Source of the DNA: Flavobacteriales bacterium
GTDB taxonomy: Bacteria > Bacteroidota > Bacteroidia > Flavobacteriales_D > Sanyastnellaceae
Assembly (NCBI GenBank): GCA_027488055.1
Contig: JAIYCK010000268.1
Location: forward strand, 1 to 32,117
DNA length: 32,117 nt
Direction of reading: 5' to 3'
Shown: piece after piece, positions 17,905-27,545 of the stretch
Numbering within the stretch: the first letter of the stretch is position 1
How the letters are laid out: the number at the start of each line of letters is the position of its first letter
Made by a program: the position numbers and the translations under genes
Notes under the pieces: generated by a model
What the model was told of the DNA's origin: nothing
The model's input: the letters and a program-made list of their open reading frames with translations, nothing else
The model's database searches: none

Positions 17905-18630
17905 TTAATTGTTGGGTGCACCTGCATTTACCCACAACTGAAATTGTGCAATGTTGCAAGCTGGCAAACCTAAAGTATTGTCAGGCATGATAAGATAACC
18001 ACCCGTGCCTTGCAACGAATGCATCAACCTGCCGTCAAGGGCTACAGCCTGAATTTGAGCAAAGGTCTCAAGGGCTACGCCGCCATCTGGTGAAGAACCA
18101 CTGTGACAACCTACACAAGCCAACTCAATAGTGGGCTGAAGATTGGCGGCAAAGGAAAACTGTGTTGGATCACAATCCGGCGTGCAACTATTGTTCTGAG
18201 CGCCTTGGTTGACCCACTGGGTGAGTATACCAATTTGTTCTGCCGACAACGGCCCACCCATCTCCGAAGGCGGCATTAAATTGTTGCCTGTCTCTGTGAG
18301 CACCTCAATCATATCGCTATCCCCTGCATCACCCGGTGTGACAATATCACTTCCCATAAGTGCGGCATAGCTATATAGACGAATATCGTCTTCTGCCGTG
18401 ATGGCATCATGACAATCCGTCATTGCACAATTACTGACAAGGATGGGAAGCACCTGCGAATTAAAGTAAACTGAATCGGGATCACATGGATGTGGGTTGA
18501 CTATCAGCGTATCTGGATTACCGCCGTTGCCAGGATCCTCCACAATTACCAATTCAGGTTCATGCTTACAGGCAGCGACAGCGCTAAGTAGCAGTATGAC
18601 CAAAAACGACCACACATACTTTCCCATTTT
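17905..18630 (-). CDS. Two-domain cytochrome c-like lipoprotein (CX4CH + CXXCH)
   Basis: Signal/lipobox AVAAC; NCAMTDCHDA (CX4CH) and ACVGCHSG (CXXCH), each followed by an MP-containing segment (NNLMPPSEM; YLIMPDNT). Start may be 18648 or MGKYV at about 18627. Confidence 0.72.
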   Translation of the reverse strand, partial: KMGKYVWSFLVILLLSAVAACKHEPELVIVEDPGNGGNPDTLIVNPHPCDPDSVYFNSQVLPILVSNCAMTDCHDAITAEDDIRLYSYAALMGSDIVTPGDAGDSDMIEVLTETGNNLMPPSEMGGPLSAEQIGILTQWVNQGAQNNSCTPDCDPTQFSFAANLQPTIELACVGCHSGSSPDGGVALETFAQIQAVALDGRLMHSLQGTGGYLIMPDNTLGLPACNIAQFQLWVNAGAPNN

Positions 18631-18715
18631 GTTTCCTTTTTCTTGCATTGACTAACTAAAAATACATCTTAATAACTGGCATATTGGTATTCAAGACCCT
18701 CATGACAAACTTATG

Positions 18716-18757
18716 ATGATCTCAATGAACCGAACATGATCCAAGTCATGATCTCAA
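18716..18757. promoter_or_regulatory. Iterated ATGATC elements with a CATGA-N6-TCATG dyad upstream of the cytochrome-like operon
   Basis: ATGATCTCAA at 18716-18725 and 18748-18757, ATGATCCAA at 18736-18744; CATGATCCAAGTCATG is an inverted repeat. Confidence 0.45.
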
Positions 18758-18762
18758 CGCAT

Positions 18763-19038
18763 TTAATCCCACGAAATTGTGACCTCTTCCGATGTGGGAT
18801 GCGCCTGACAACATAATGTCTTGCCTCCTTGTACTTCTTTATCCGTGAGGGCAAAATTCTTGTCCATGACGACATCACCACTCACCACTTTGGCCATGCA
18901 CGTGGTGCACACACCGCCCTTGCAGCTATATGGCGCATCAACACCTGCATCTAGCGCGGCATCTAATATGGTGCTGCCTTCTCGGCCCAGCTCGAAGGTA
19001 GTCTGAATGCCATCGATGATTACAGTAACTTTTGCCAT
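18763..19038 (-). CDS. Plant-type [2Fe-2S] ferredoxin
   Basis: APYSCKGGVCTTCMAKVVSGDV...KTLCCQAHP; Cx4Cx2C...C cluster motif. Confidence 0.92.
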   Translation of the reverse strand: MAKVTVIIDGIQTTFELGREGSTILDAALDAGVDAPYSCKGGVCTTCMAKVVSGDVVMDKNFALTDKEVQGGKTLCCQAHPTSEEVTISWD

Positions 19039-19039
19039 G

Positions 19040-19537
19040 TTATTTGGATTCTAATAATTGATTAATTTCCTGCAAAAATACAGCATCTTCCCAATTGCAA
19101 GCATCTACCTTTTGGAATACTATTTCATTGCGCGGATTAATGACATAAGTGGTTGGTATGGTTCGCACACCTATCTCGTTCAAACTAGCTATCTTCAGTA
19201 TTTTGATATCGGAAGGCAATAACATGCGCATCTGATTGATCTCCTCCCATGTATCATCGGTTAAGAAAACAAAGTTCAATCCACGCGCTTGCAATGCCTC
19301 GTACTGCTTGGTAATTTGTCTGATCTCTCGGATACAGGGCCCACACCAATGTGCATAAAAATGGACAATTTCAGCACCTTTTCGTTCCGCACCCAAATTG
19401 GAGAATTGACCGGGAGCCACCTCGACCTGGATGGCGTCTTGCTCCAAATCCGATGGTATTTTGTACATCCAATAATATATTCCATAGATCGTACAAAAGG
19501 CTGCCAGAATCAGCAGCAGGTTTTTATTATTTTTCAT
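19040..19537 (-). CDS. TlpA-like membrane-anchored thioredoxin family protein
   Basis: N-terminal TM; IVHFYAHWCGPCIREIRQI...GVRTIPTTYVINPRNEIVF; start at MKNNKN. Confidence 0.85.
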   Translation of the reverse strand: MKNNKNLLLILAAFCTIYGIYYWMYKIPSDLEQDAIQVEVAPGQFSNLGAERKGAEIVHFYAHWCGPCIREIRQITKQYEALQARGLNFVFLTDDTWEEINQMRMLLPSDIKILKIASLNEIGVRTIPTTYVINPRNEIVFQKVDACNWEDAVFLQEINQLLESK

Positions 19538-19572
19538 TTCTATTTCGTTGTTTTGAGGGGTGCCCAACCAAA

Positions 19573-20226
19573 TCAATCCGTTGGTGCAGACTCGTCCATC
19601 CATTCGTGGTCAGGCAATGGATCAAAGTAGGAGGGATCGGGTGCCTCATCGCTCACTTGCGTTATCTCATAACGAACGGTCAGGTGGTCTTGATAAAATA
19701 CAAAATACATTGGCATGCCCGGTAAATTGATGTAGCGCTCTTTCAACGCACATGGAACATTCACAGCATACCAAACAGATAAGGTATTGTTTGGCATTTC
19801 ATTCTCTCGCCAAATGGCCTTTTTGCAGGGGTGTTGGGCAATGATCGTATCGCCTTCGGCCAATTCAAATCGACCTCTTTCAAATGCAAATTGGGCTGAA
19901 CTTTCTACAGCAGATGCGCCTTTCTTTGGCTTTGATCGCATCGCTATTTTTTTACCCATCGCCTCAAAGTAACTCACCTCCTCGTTTTTCAAACTGTCCG
20001 TTTGGACTATGACATACCCCATTGAAGGAACGATGAAATTGCATCTTGAAAAATATGGTTTATTGAAGATGGTAAATTGCATGTTCAATGCCTGCTCTTG
20101 ACCGCCAAGATCGATGTCGGTGCCAATGACTTTGAGTCCGCCAGCATACGATCCTGTGCGATGTTGGGACCAACTAGCTATTGCGAGTCCACAGATCAAT
20201 ACAACGGAGCAGAGCACAGATTTCAT
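19573..20226 (-). CDS. Secreted protein of unknown function (possible GLPGLI/DUF4412-like fold)
   Basis: Signal peptide MKSVLCSVVLICGLAIASWSQ; CKKAIW...NTLSVWYAVNVPCA...GMPMYFVFY...YEITQVSDEAPDPSYFDPLPD; start chosen to exclude the extension overlapping E1. Confidence 0.6.
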   Translation of the reverse strand: MKSVLCSVVLICGLAIASWSQHRTGSYAGGLKVIGTDIDLGGQEQALNMQFTIFNKPYFSRCNFIVPSMGYVIVQTDSLKNEEVSYFEAMGKKIAMRSKPKKGASAVESSAQFAFERGRFELAEGDTIIAQHPCKKAIWRENEMPNNTLSVWYAVNVPCALKERYINLPGMPMYFVFYQDHLTVRYEITQVSDEAPDPSYFDPLPDHEWMDESAPTD

Positions 20227-20276
20227 ATCACAAAGATACACTTTGATGACATTGAAAGTGATTCGTTTTGGCTGAT

Positions 20277-22343
20277 TCAATAGGCCAATAAATCAGCGAT
20301 CTCGACACTCACTTTATCCGCATTGGGCAGAAGAGCCGCTTCCAATTGACTATTCAAGGGAATGGCCGGAGTAGCTACCGAACCCATTGTGCGAACTGGT
20401 GCATCCAAATACTCAAAACAACGTTCTGAGATGAATCCTGCGATATTGCGGGCGAAACTATTCTCCGGTGCCTCTTCCGTAAGCACCAAGCAACGACCAC
20501 ACTTTCGAACAGCAGCGAGAATAGCATCCTCATCTACAGGTGATAGTGTGCGCAAATCCAAAAGTTCGATTTGGCCAGGAAATTGGGCTGCCGCTGATTT
20601 GGCCCAGTAGACCCCCATTCCATAGGTAATGATGGCCAAAGCCTTATCTTCGGTAGCTTGCAAAACCGTGCGCGCCTTCCCAAAAGGAATCACATAGTCT
20701 TCCGATGGCTCAATGGTGCGGGCATCTTCAGTCCCTTTCACTTTACTCCAATACAAGCCTTTGTGTTCCAACATGACAACTGGATTGGGGTCGTAATAGG
20801 CCGACTTGAGCAATCCCTTGAGATCAGCACCAGTGCTTGGATAGGCCACCTTGATGCCCTTGATATTACACAATACGCTTTCAACGCTGCTACTATGATA
20901 AGGGCCACCGCTGCCGTACGCTCCGATGGGCACACGTATCACGCACGACACAGGCCACTTGCCATTGCTCAAATAATAACTTCTGCTTACTTCTGTAAAC
21001 AACTGGTTGAGTCCAGGCCAGATATAATCAGCAAACTGCACTTCCACTATGGGTTTCAACCCTACAGCGCTCATGCCCACTGTGCTTCCAATAATAAAAG
21101 CTTCTTGGATGGGTGTATTGAACACGCGTTGATCGCCAAATTTTTCGGCCAAGGTTGCTGCTTCACGAAACACCCCTCCCAACCGCTTGCCGACATCTTG
21201 ACCGTATAAAAGCGACTCCGGATGGTTCCCCAAAATTTCTTGCATAGCAAACAAAGCACAATCGACCATGACCGTGGCTTCTTTACCCGCTGGACTGCGG
21301 TCGCCTTTCTCCTCCATCACAGGTGAGGGCGCCATCATGAAATTCAATAGATCAGCTGATGTGGGATCAGGTGCTTGCAAGGCTTGTTCATAAGCCTCTT
21401 CTACCTCTGAGCGGGTGCGATTGGAAATAGCTTGCAGGTCTTGATCACCAAAGCCAAATCCTTTGAGATCCTTGATAAATCGAGGAAGTGGATCACGGCG
21501 TTGCGCTGCTTCTAAATCATCGCGGTACCATTCTTTGCGCACTCCGCTGGTATGATGGCCGAGCAAAGGCACTTTGCAATGGATCAACCAAGGACGACGT
21601 TTGGTGCGCATATCGTCGATGACTTCGCGTATAACGTTGTAACAATTGACGAAATCCGTTCCATCGAGCGACTTTAGCTTCAGGCCGGGGAACGCACGCG
21701 AGTAAGTTGCCGCATCACCAAACCGAATTTCAGAAGAATGTGCACTAATGTCCCATTCATTGTCTTGTACAAAAAACAGGATCGGCAATTGCTTCAAGGT
21801 AGCCATGTGCAGGGCTTCTGCGACCTCGCCTTCCGTCATAGCGGCATCTCCGATACTGCACACTGCAATGCCACCCAATTCATGATCTTCCATCAATCCT
21901 TGTTGCTCTTTGTATTGCAGTCCCATCGCTACGCCTGTGGTAGGTATCGCTTGCATACCGGTGGCAGAACTCTGATGGGGTATTTTGGGCATGTCATCCC
22001 TGCGCAATGAAGGATGGCAGTAATAGGTGCGGCCTCCTGAAAATGGATCGTCGCGTTTGGCCATCAATTGGAGCATGAGTTCGTATGGCTTCATGCCAAT
22101 ACCCAATAAAATACTATCGTCTCTGTAGTAGGCACTCAAATAGTCTCTTGGCTCGAGCTGCATGCCCAACGCCAATTGGCAGGCCTCATGGCCGCGGGAA
22201 GTCGCATGTACATATTTCGCTGTGACCTTAGCGTTTTCTTCATACAAATCAGAAAGATGGCGCGCAGTGGTCATCAGTTCATACGCTTTCAGCAAGCGAT
22301 CACTTGTTAGCTGGTGGTCGCCTTTGGTCAATTGATTCTCCAT
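20277..22343 (-). CDS. 2-oxoacid dehydrogenase E1 component, alpha-beta fusion (branched-chain/pyruvate type)
   Basis: N-half SRGHEACQLALGMQL...YYCHPS...GDAAMTEGEVAEALHMATLKQLPILFFVQDNEWDIS (TPP fold); C-half FNTPIQEAFIIGSTVGMSAVGLKPIVEVQFADYIWPGLNQLFTEVS...YPSTGADLKGLLKSAYYDPNPVVMLEHK. Confidence 0.92.
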   Translation of the reverse strand: MENQLTKGDHQLTSDRLLKAYELMTTARHLSDLYEENAKVTAKYVHATSRGHEACQLALGMQLEPRDYLSAYYRDDSILLGIGMKPYELMLQLMAKRDDPFSGGRTYYCHPSLRRDDMPKIPHQSSATGMQAIPTTGVAMGLQYKEQQGLMEDHELGGIAVCSIGDAAMTEGEVAEALHMATLKQLPILFFVQDNEWDISAHSSEIRFGDAATYSRAFPGLKLKSLDGTDFVNCYNVIREVIDDMRTKRRPWLIHCKVPLLGHHTSGVRKEWYRDDLEAAQRRDPLPRFIKDLKGFGFGDQDLQAISNRTRSEVEEAYEQALQAPDPTSADLLNFMMAPSPVMEEKGDRSPAGKEATVMVDCALFAMQEILGNHPESLLYGQDVGKRLGGVFREAATLAEKFGDQRVFNTPIQEAFIIGSTVGMSAVGLKPIVEVQFADYIWPGLNQLFTEVSRSYYLSNGKWPVSCVIRVPIGAYGSGGPYHSSSVESVLCNIKGIKVAYPSTGADLKGLLKSAYYDPNPVVMLEHKGLYWSKVKGTEDARTIEPSEDYVIPFGKARTVLQATEDKALAIITYGMGVYWAKSAAAQFPGQIELLDLRTLSPVDEDAILAAVRKCGRCLVLTEEAPENSFARNIAGFISERCFEYLDAPVRTMGSVATPAIPLNSQLEAALLPNADKVSVEIADLLAY

Positions 22344-22606
22344 GGAAATAGGTCTTGGTCTCTGTTGTTAAACGGCGTGCAAGTTAATTCAAATCCACCA
22401 CGATTTATGCGCTCCGCAATCAATCCACTGGTTGTTTTTGCAAGCCCCGTCCGATCTTCAAACCCTTTACCTATGAGGCTTTTACGGATCCACAGGTTAC
22501 ACTAGAGCACCCCAATGTTGAAAACAACTTGCAGGTAAATGCATTGGATCTTTTTCATTTCACATCTGATAACTTTCATTGGAAATACGCTATTTTAGCG
22601 GCTTCT

Positions 22607-23377
22607 ATGCTCATTCGCTTTAGTAAATACCAAGGTACAGGCAACGATTTTATCATGATCGACAATCGTGCGGGAGATATCCATTTGACTGCACCTCAGA
22701 TTGTCCAGATGTGTGATCGCAAATTCGGTATAGGAGCCGATGGGATCATTTTGATCGAGGAAACTGGTTTTTCAGACTTTTACATGAATTTTTATAATCC
22801 CGATGGCTCCCAAAGTTTTTGTGGAAATGGCAGCAGATGCGCAGTGCGTTTTGCACAACAATTGGGAATTTGCCGGGACAGTGGCGAATTCAAAGCCATT
22901 GACACGAAACACGACTTTGAATCCAATGAACAAGAAGTCACTATCCAGATGAAAAACGTGTTGGGTTTAGAACACCAAAACAACCATTTTGTCATTCATA
23001 CCGGTTCACCGCATTACATCGAATATCGCACACACATCGATCAAATGGACTTGATTGCCGAAGCCCGCACTATCCGTTATGCTGCTCGCTTCGAGGAAGA
23101 AGGCATCAATGTCAATTTTGTAGAAATAAAAAACAACGAAGTGCACATGCGAACCTATGAGCGCGGTGTTGAAAATGAAACTTTGAGCTGTGGCACCGGA
23201 GTTACCGCAGTCGCCCTGAGTTATGGTTTCCTGCATGCTGGCACCTCTGAAGTAGCAGTACACACCAAAGGAGGCGCGCTCCGGGTGAGTTTTGAGACCG
23301 TTGGTCAGGGCGAATTTGAAGAAGTTAAACTAACTGGACCTGCACAATGGGTCTTTGATGGCACTTACCAACTATGA
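22607..23377 (+). CDS. dapF: Diaminopimelate epimerase
   Basis: MLIRFSKYQGTGNDFIMIDNR...FYNPDGSQSFCGNGSRCAVRF...RTYERGVENETLSCGTGVTAVAL; both catalytic Cys motifs. Confidence 0.97.
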   Translation: MLIRFSKYQGTGNDFIMIDNRAGDIHLTAPQIVQMCDRKFGIGADGIILIEETGFSDFYMNFYNPDGSQSFCGNGSRCAVRFAQQLGICRDSGEFKAIDTKHDFESNEQEVTIQMKNVLGLEHQNNHFVIHTGSPHYIEYRTHIDQMDLIAEARTIRYAARFEEEGINVNFVEIKNNEVHMRTYERGVENETLSCGTGVTAVALSYGFLHAGTSEVAVHTKGGALRVSFETVGQGEFEEVKLTGPAQWVFDGTYQL

Positions 23378-24711
23378 TGCAATCCAAAACCATTCTTCGC
23401 TTGTTGCACTCGCTTTGCCTGGTCGCAGTGATGGCTGTCAGCAATCCTCTTTTTAGTCAAGTTGAGCTCAGTCCAAACGCACAATTCTCTATACTCACTT
23501 GCAGTCCTGGAAATGATTTGTATAGTCTGTTTGGCCATACCGCCATTCGGGTGCAAGACATGCGCAATGGCAAAATCATGGACCTCGTGTTCAACTATGG
23601 CACTTTCGATTTCACTGACGATTTCTATATGAAATTCGCCATGGGCAAGCTGGATTACAAACTCAGTATTAGTCATTTTGGCGACTTTCAAAAAAGCTAC
23701 ATCGACGAATTGCGAGGTATTGAAGAACAACCTTTGCTCCTGAACCATGCGCAGCGCAGCCATTTATGGGAATTACTACAGGCCAACTACAAGCCCGAAA
23801 ATCAGGCCTATCGATACGACTTTTTTTATGACAATTGCGCTACACGGGTGCGCGATATCATCTTGCTCGCCTGCCAATTGAGTCATGATCATCCATTGGC
23901 GGACTCTATCTCCACACATCCTGAGATTGACTACAGCCAAGAACTAAATCGGGTGTTCCCAATGGGCGATGATCCCTCCACGCGTGCCTCCTTGTCGAAT
24001 GATCATTCGGCTCTATTTACGTATAACTATCCGCAAGCCTTTAGCTTCAGGGAGGCCATCGATCAATACCTCATGTACCAACCCTGGAGTGACTTTGGAA
24101 TCGATGTTGCATTGGGGATGCCATGTGACCGTAAAGTACTACCCACACAAGCTATGTTTCTTCCCGATTCATTGAAGCTCGAATTCATGCATGCTCGCGC
24201 AGAAAACAAACCACTTGTGGGGCGAACTGAAGATCTCCTTTTCAACGAAAATGAGTGGGTAGCACCCCGCTTTTTCACACCCTTTTGGATCTTTTCATTG
24301 ATTTTGATCGCATTGATCGCTGCAGCATGTGCACGACGTGCACATTGGACCCACTATTCTGTTTTTGATCGACTCATTTTGATTACATGTGGGTTGGTTG
24401 GTGTTTTGGTGACCTTCCTATGGTTCGTAACCGACCACCACGGCACAGTGAACAATCTCAATATCCTGTGGGCGCATCCGCTCTGGCTTCTGCTGGCCAT
24501 GGTGCGAGCCAAAAGCAAAATTGCTTATCGCTTGGCGTTGGTATGTGGAAGTTTCGTGGTGCTTACCATCCTTGCTTTTGCTTGGTTGCCACAAGCGCTG
24601 CATATCGCCACTTTGCCGCTCATGTTGGGTTGTTTACTCATTTGTGCAAAAATCATTTTCGCACACCGCAAAGCAGGGTACCATTCGCAGCAACTTGTAT
24701 CATCCCTATGA
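23374..24711 (+). CDS. DUF4105-like membrane protein
   Basis: LSPNAQFSILTCSPGNDLYSLFGHTAIRVQD...DLVFNYGTFDF...FMKFAMGKLDYKL-like region; YRYDFFYDNCATRVRDII; C-terminal TM helices. Confidence 0.85.
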   Translation: MMQSKTILRLLHSLCLVAVMAVSNPLFSQVELSPNAQFSILTCSPGNDLYSLFGHTAIRVQDMRNGKIMDLVFNYGTFDFTDDFYMKFAMGKLDYKLSISHFGDFQKSYIDELRGIEEQPLLLNHAQRSHLWELLQANYKPENQAYRYDFFYDNCATRVRDIILLACQLSHDHPLADSISTHPEIDYSQELNRVFPMGDDPSTRASLSNDHSALFTYNYPQAFSFREAIDQYLMYQPWSDFGIDVALGMPCDRKVLPTQAMFLPDSLKLEFMHARAENKPLVGRTEDLLFNENEWVAPRFFTPFWIFSLILIALIAAACARRAHWTHYSVFDRLILITCGLVGVLVTFLWFVTDHHGTVNNLNILWAHPLWLLLAMVRAKSKIAYRLALVCGSFVVLTILAFAWLPQALHIATLPLMLGCLLICAKIIFAHRKAGYHSQQLVSSL

Positions 24712-26276
24712 GAGAGCGTTCCTATATCTGCTTGATGGTGGCGATCGCCATGCTTTTGGCATGCAAGCGAGAGGAAGCTACATCCTGGATGACCGGCGTC
24801 AAAGGTCCGATAGCGAAGGGTTCCTTGAGTCTTTCCGATCTACTACCTGAAGAGTATCTTTATGTCGATTCGGATCAAAGATGGCATTTTTTTATTGAGA
24901 AAAACCTCACCGATTTTCGCATTGATTCGCTGGTAGAAATCCCCGACACGACCATTCACAAGGCACTCACATTGCCCTTTCTTGGTGGACCTTTCAATAT
25001 TCCTGCTGGCACTGAACTTTACAGTCAGGTTCAAAACAACTATTTGCAGACCCAAGGAGCACAGCTGAAAGAAGTGGATGTCAAAGAAGGTTTTTTGTAC
25101 TACTCATTTGTCAGTCATGTGAATGGTGAACTCGATTGTACCTGCACACTGCCAGGCGTCACGTTGAATGGAAGTCCCATTGTACTTGCCGCGACGACAG
25201 CTGCCACTGCAAACGATTTGTATCCTTCGAGCGCCACGGGCGCAATTGACCTCTCGCAATATCATATCGACTTTTCAGGTAGCTCTGCCAATGGCTACAA
25301 CCAAATCGAAAGTTTGATTCAAGTGCGTGTGGCCGCTGATGCGTCCTCACCCGCTCAGGTCTATGGGAACGACAGCATCATCATCGATTTGCAATTTGTA
25401 GATACCAAAATCAAATTCGGAAGAGGGTACTTTGGTCAGCATCACTTTGACATCAACGAAACCATTGCATTCGGGGAAAACATCAATTTACCACAAGGAC
25501 AATTCTTGCTCAATGAAGCAAGTCTTGGCTTGACATTTCGGAATTTTGTGGGTGTGGATTTCCAAATGCATCTTGACGCGCTCAATGGAATTCAGAATGA
25601 TGTATCCACGTCGCTCATCCATCCACCTCTATTCAATTGGCTCAACTTCACACGTGCTGAGTTAATCGGCAACACGGCAACAGCTTCGACCATCCAATTT
25701 ATGTTGGATGAAAACAACAGCAACTTAACGGAATTCATCGGGAATTTGCCAAATCAAATCAATTTGCAAGGTGACATCGAAATCAATCCGCTGGGCAACA
25801 TCAGTCTGAACAATGATTTTATTTTTACCGATCAAACAGTAGAGGCCATTGCTTCGCTGGATATACCACTGCAATTGGCCACCAACGGCATCACCCTGAG
25901 CGACACCATATTCCTAACCAACGAAGCCATCGACCTCCTTGCGCGTGGTAAACTCCTTCTTGTCATGGACAATTACTATCCCTTGCAAGTCACGGTGAAT
26001 GCGCAATTGAATCAAGAAAATCAACTCTTTGCATTGTTGGATGACGCCACGCTCGCAGCATCCGGCAGTTCATCGCCCGACCAGCAATCTGTGCGTTCCA
26101 TTTTTGAGATACCGATAACCGAAGCGCTGATTCGATCCATCCGCTCTGGTGCTTTCATTACCTTGTCGCTCACACTGAGCACCGAAGATTATCCAAACAC
26201 TCAAGCGCTTTTGGAAACGTATAAAGTCGACTATCAACTCATTGGTGATGGCGAAATTGAAGTGCATTATGAATAA
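24708..26276 (+). CDS. Lipoprotein of unknown function
   Basis: Start at MRERSYICLMVAIAMLLACKRE (lipobox LLAC), ATGA overlap with the upstream gene; the 24387 ORF-track start is an upstream extension inside DUF4105. Confidence 0.7.
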   Translation: MRERSYICLMVAIAMLLACKREEATSWMTGVKGPIAKGSLSLSDLLPEEYLYVDSDQRWHFFIEKNLTDFRIDSLVEIPDTTIHKALTLPFLGGPFNIPAGTELYSQVQNNYLQTQGAQLKEVDVKEGFLYYSFVSHVNGELDCTCTLPGVTLNGSPIVLAATTAATANDLYPSSATGAIDLSQYHIDFSGSSANGYNQIESLIQVRVAADASSPAQVYGNDSIIIDLQFVDTKIKFGRGYFGQHHFDINETIAFGENINLPQGQFLLNEASLGLTFRNFVGVDFQMHLDALNGIQNDVSTSLIHPPLFNWLNFTRAELIGNTATASTIQFMLDENNSNLTEFIGNLPNQINLQGDIEINPLGNISLNNDFIFTDQTVEAIASLDIPLQLATNGITLSDTIFLTNEAIDLLARGKLLLVMDNYYPLQVTVNAQLNQENQLFALLDDATLAASGSSSPDQQSVRSIFEIPITEALIRSIRSGAFITLSLTLSTEDYPNTQALLETYKVDYQLIGDGEIEVHYE

Positions 26277-27543
26277 GGATTCGCAATGGACATATCGGAC
26301 GGAATGGCTGCGCATTGTGTGCCTCTGCTGGACGTGGATGGCCTTTGGATCTTCGAATCATGTGCATGCGCAAACCGAAGCCTTGTTGCTTTTTCAAGAC
26401 AGCATCAAACCATGGAACTCCATGATTGGGCTGCATTCAGACAATGTCATAGGCAGCAATAGCATCGATATGGGATTTTTGAAAGAGAATATTTTTGGTG
26501 GAGAATTAAGTGCGAATCAAATTCAAAGCCAAATCGATCGAATGAAGCAAGTGAATCGCGCTGGTGGTTACTCGTCCAGTCAATTGCTTTTTACCAACTT
26601 CAGAGATAGCCTCTTCGGTCGCCCCCATTGGGGACTTCAAGCTGGAATGCATGCCAACTATACAGCGAGTGCCAATTTCCAAAAAGATCTTTTCACACTC
26701 GCCTATCAAGGCAACCGATCCAATGACAGCTTGCAGATTGGTCCGATGCGAGGTGTTTTTTATGCGTATCAAAAATTCAGTGTTGGAGTCGTCAACAAAA
26801 AAAATTGGAACAGTGTGTCCTTGGGTATTGTCTTTGGGCAATCCATGCGCGACCTCAGTGTGTATGGATCCGCTCTCCAGACTTCAGCTTTGGGCGATAC
26901 ACTTAGCCTATCCTACAACGGCACCTTTCAGCGCAGTGACACGACGATGTCAGGCATCGCCAATGGTTCTGGAATTGGTCTAGCATTGGATGCCCAATAC
27001 CATTTGCCCATGGCCAATGAAAAAGGCCTTATCAGCATTGCATTGTATGATGTGGGATTTGCGGTGTGGAACAGTCGTTCCGAAACCTATGAATTCAACG
27101 GCGACAATCAATGGACGGGGTTGGAAACAAGTCAATACCTTCAGGTACCATTTGACTCCATCGATCTTCCTAATTTTGCGGACAGCATCGAATACAATTA
27201 CAAACGCAAAAGCATTCTAAAGCCGCTGCCCACACGCATACAGTTTCGCTATTTGCACCACCTGAGCTCAAGCTCCTACTATGAATTTGGCATGCAAATC
27301 ATACCGGGCACATCCGCTTTGCCGCGCATTCATATGGGATTGGGACAACAGCCATTTCACAATCTCATTTTCACCCAATCAGTCAGTTACGGTGGATTTG
27401 GTCGTTGGGGCTTAGGAGCCGGCTTACAATACTTGCCCTGTCAATCCTGGTTCATTTCATTGCAAACAAATCATCTTGGAGGCTTCACCATGTCTTCGGC
27501 TCGAAGCCGTCATATACAATTTACAATAGCAAAAATTCTTTGA
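26269..27543 (+). CDS. Outer-membrane/secreted DUF5723-like protein
   Basis: SMIGLHSDNVIGSNSIDMGFLKENIFGGELSANQI...LFGRPHWGLQAGMHANYTASANFQKDLFTLAYQGN; barrel-like C-term; 8-nt overlap with the preceding gene. Confidence 0.6.
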   Translation: MNKDSQWTYRTEWLRIVCLCWTWMAFGSSNHVHAQTEALLLFQDSIKPWNSMIGLHSDNVIGSNSIDMGFLKENIFGGELSANQIQSQIDRMKQVNRAGGYSSSQLLFTNFRDSLFGRPHWGLQAGMHANYTASANFQKDLFTLAYQGNRSNDSLQIGPMRGVFYAYQKFSVGVVNKKNWNSVSLGIVFGQSMRDLSVYGSALQTSALGDTLSLSYNGTFQRSDTTMSGIANGSGIGLALDAQYHLPMANEKGLISIALYDVGFAVWNSRSETYEFNGDNQWTGLETSQYLQVPFDSIDLPNFADSIEYNYKRKSILKPLPTRIQFRYLHHLSSSSYYEFGMQIIPGTSALPRIHMGLGQQPFHNLIFTQSVSYGGFGRWGLGAGLQYLPCQSWFISLQTNHLGGFTMSSARSRHIQFTIAKIL

Positions 27544-27545
27544 TC

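Noticed and set aside
20658-21209. 183-aa plus-strand ORF
   Set aside because: Antisense to the well-supported E1 fusion gene.
24387-24707. N-terminal extension of the 629-aa ORF
   Set aside because: Lies out of frame inside the DUF4105-like gene; a clear lipoprotein signal peptide starts at 24708.
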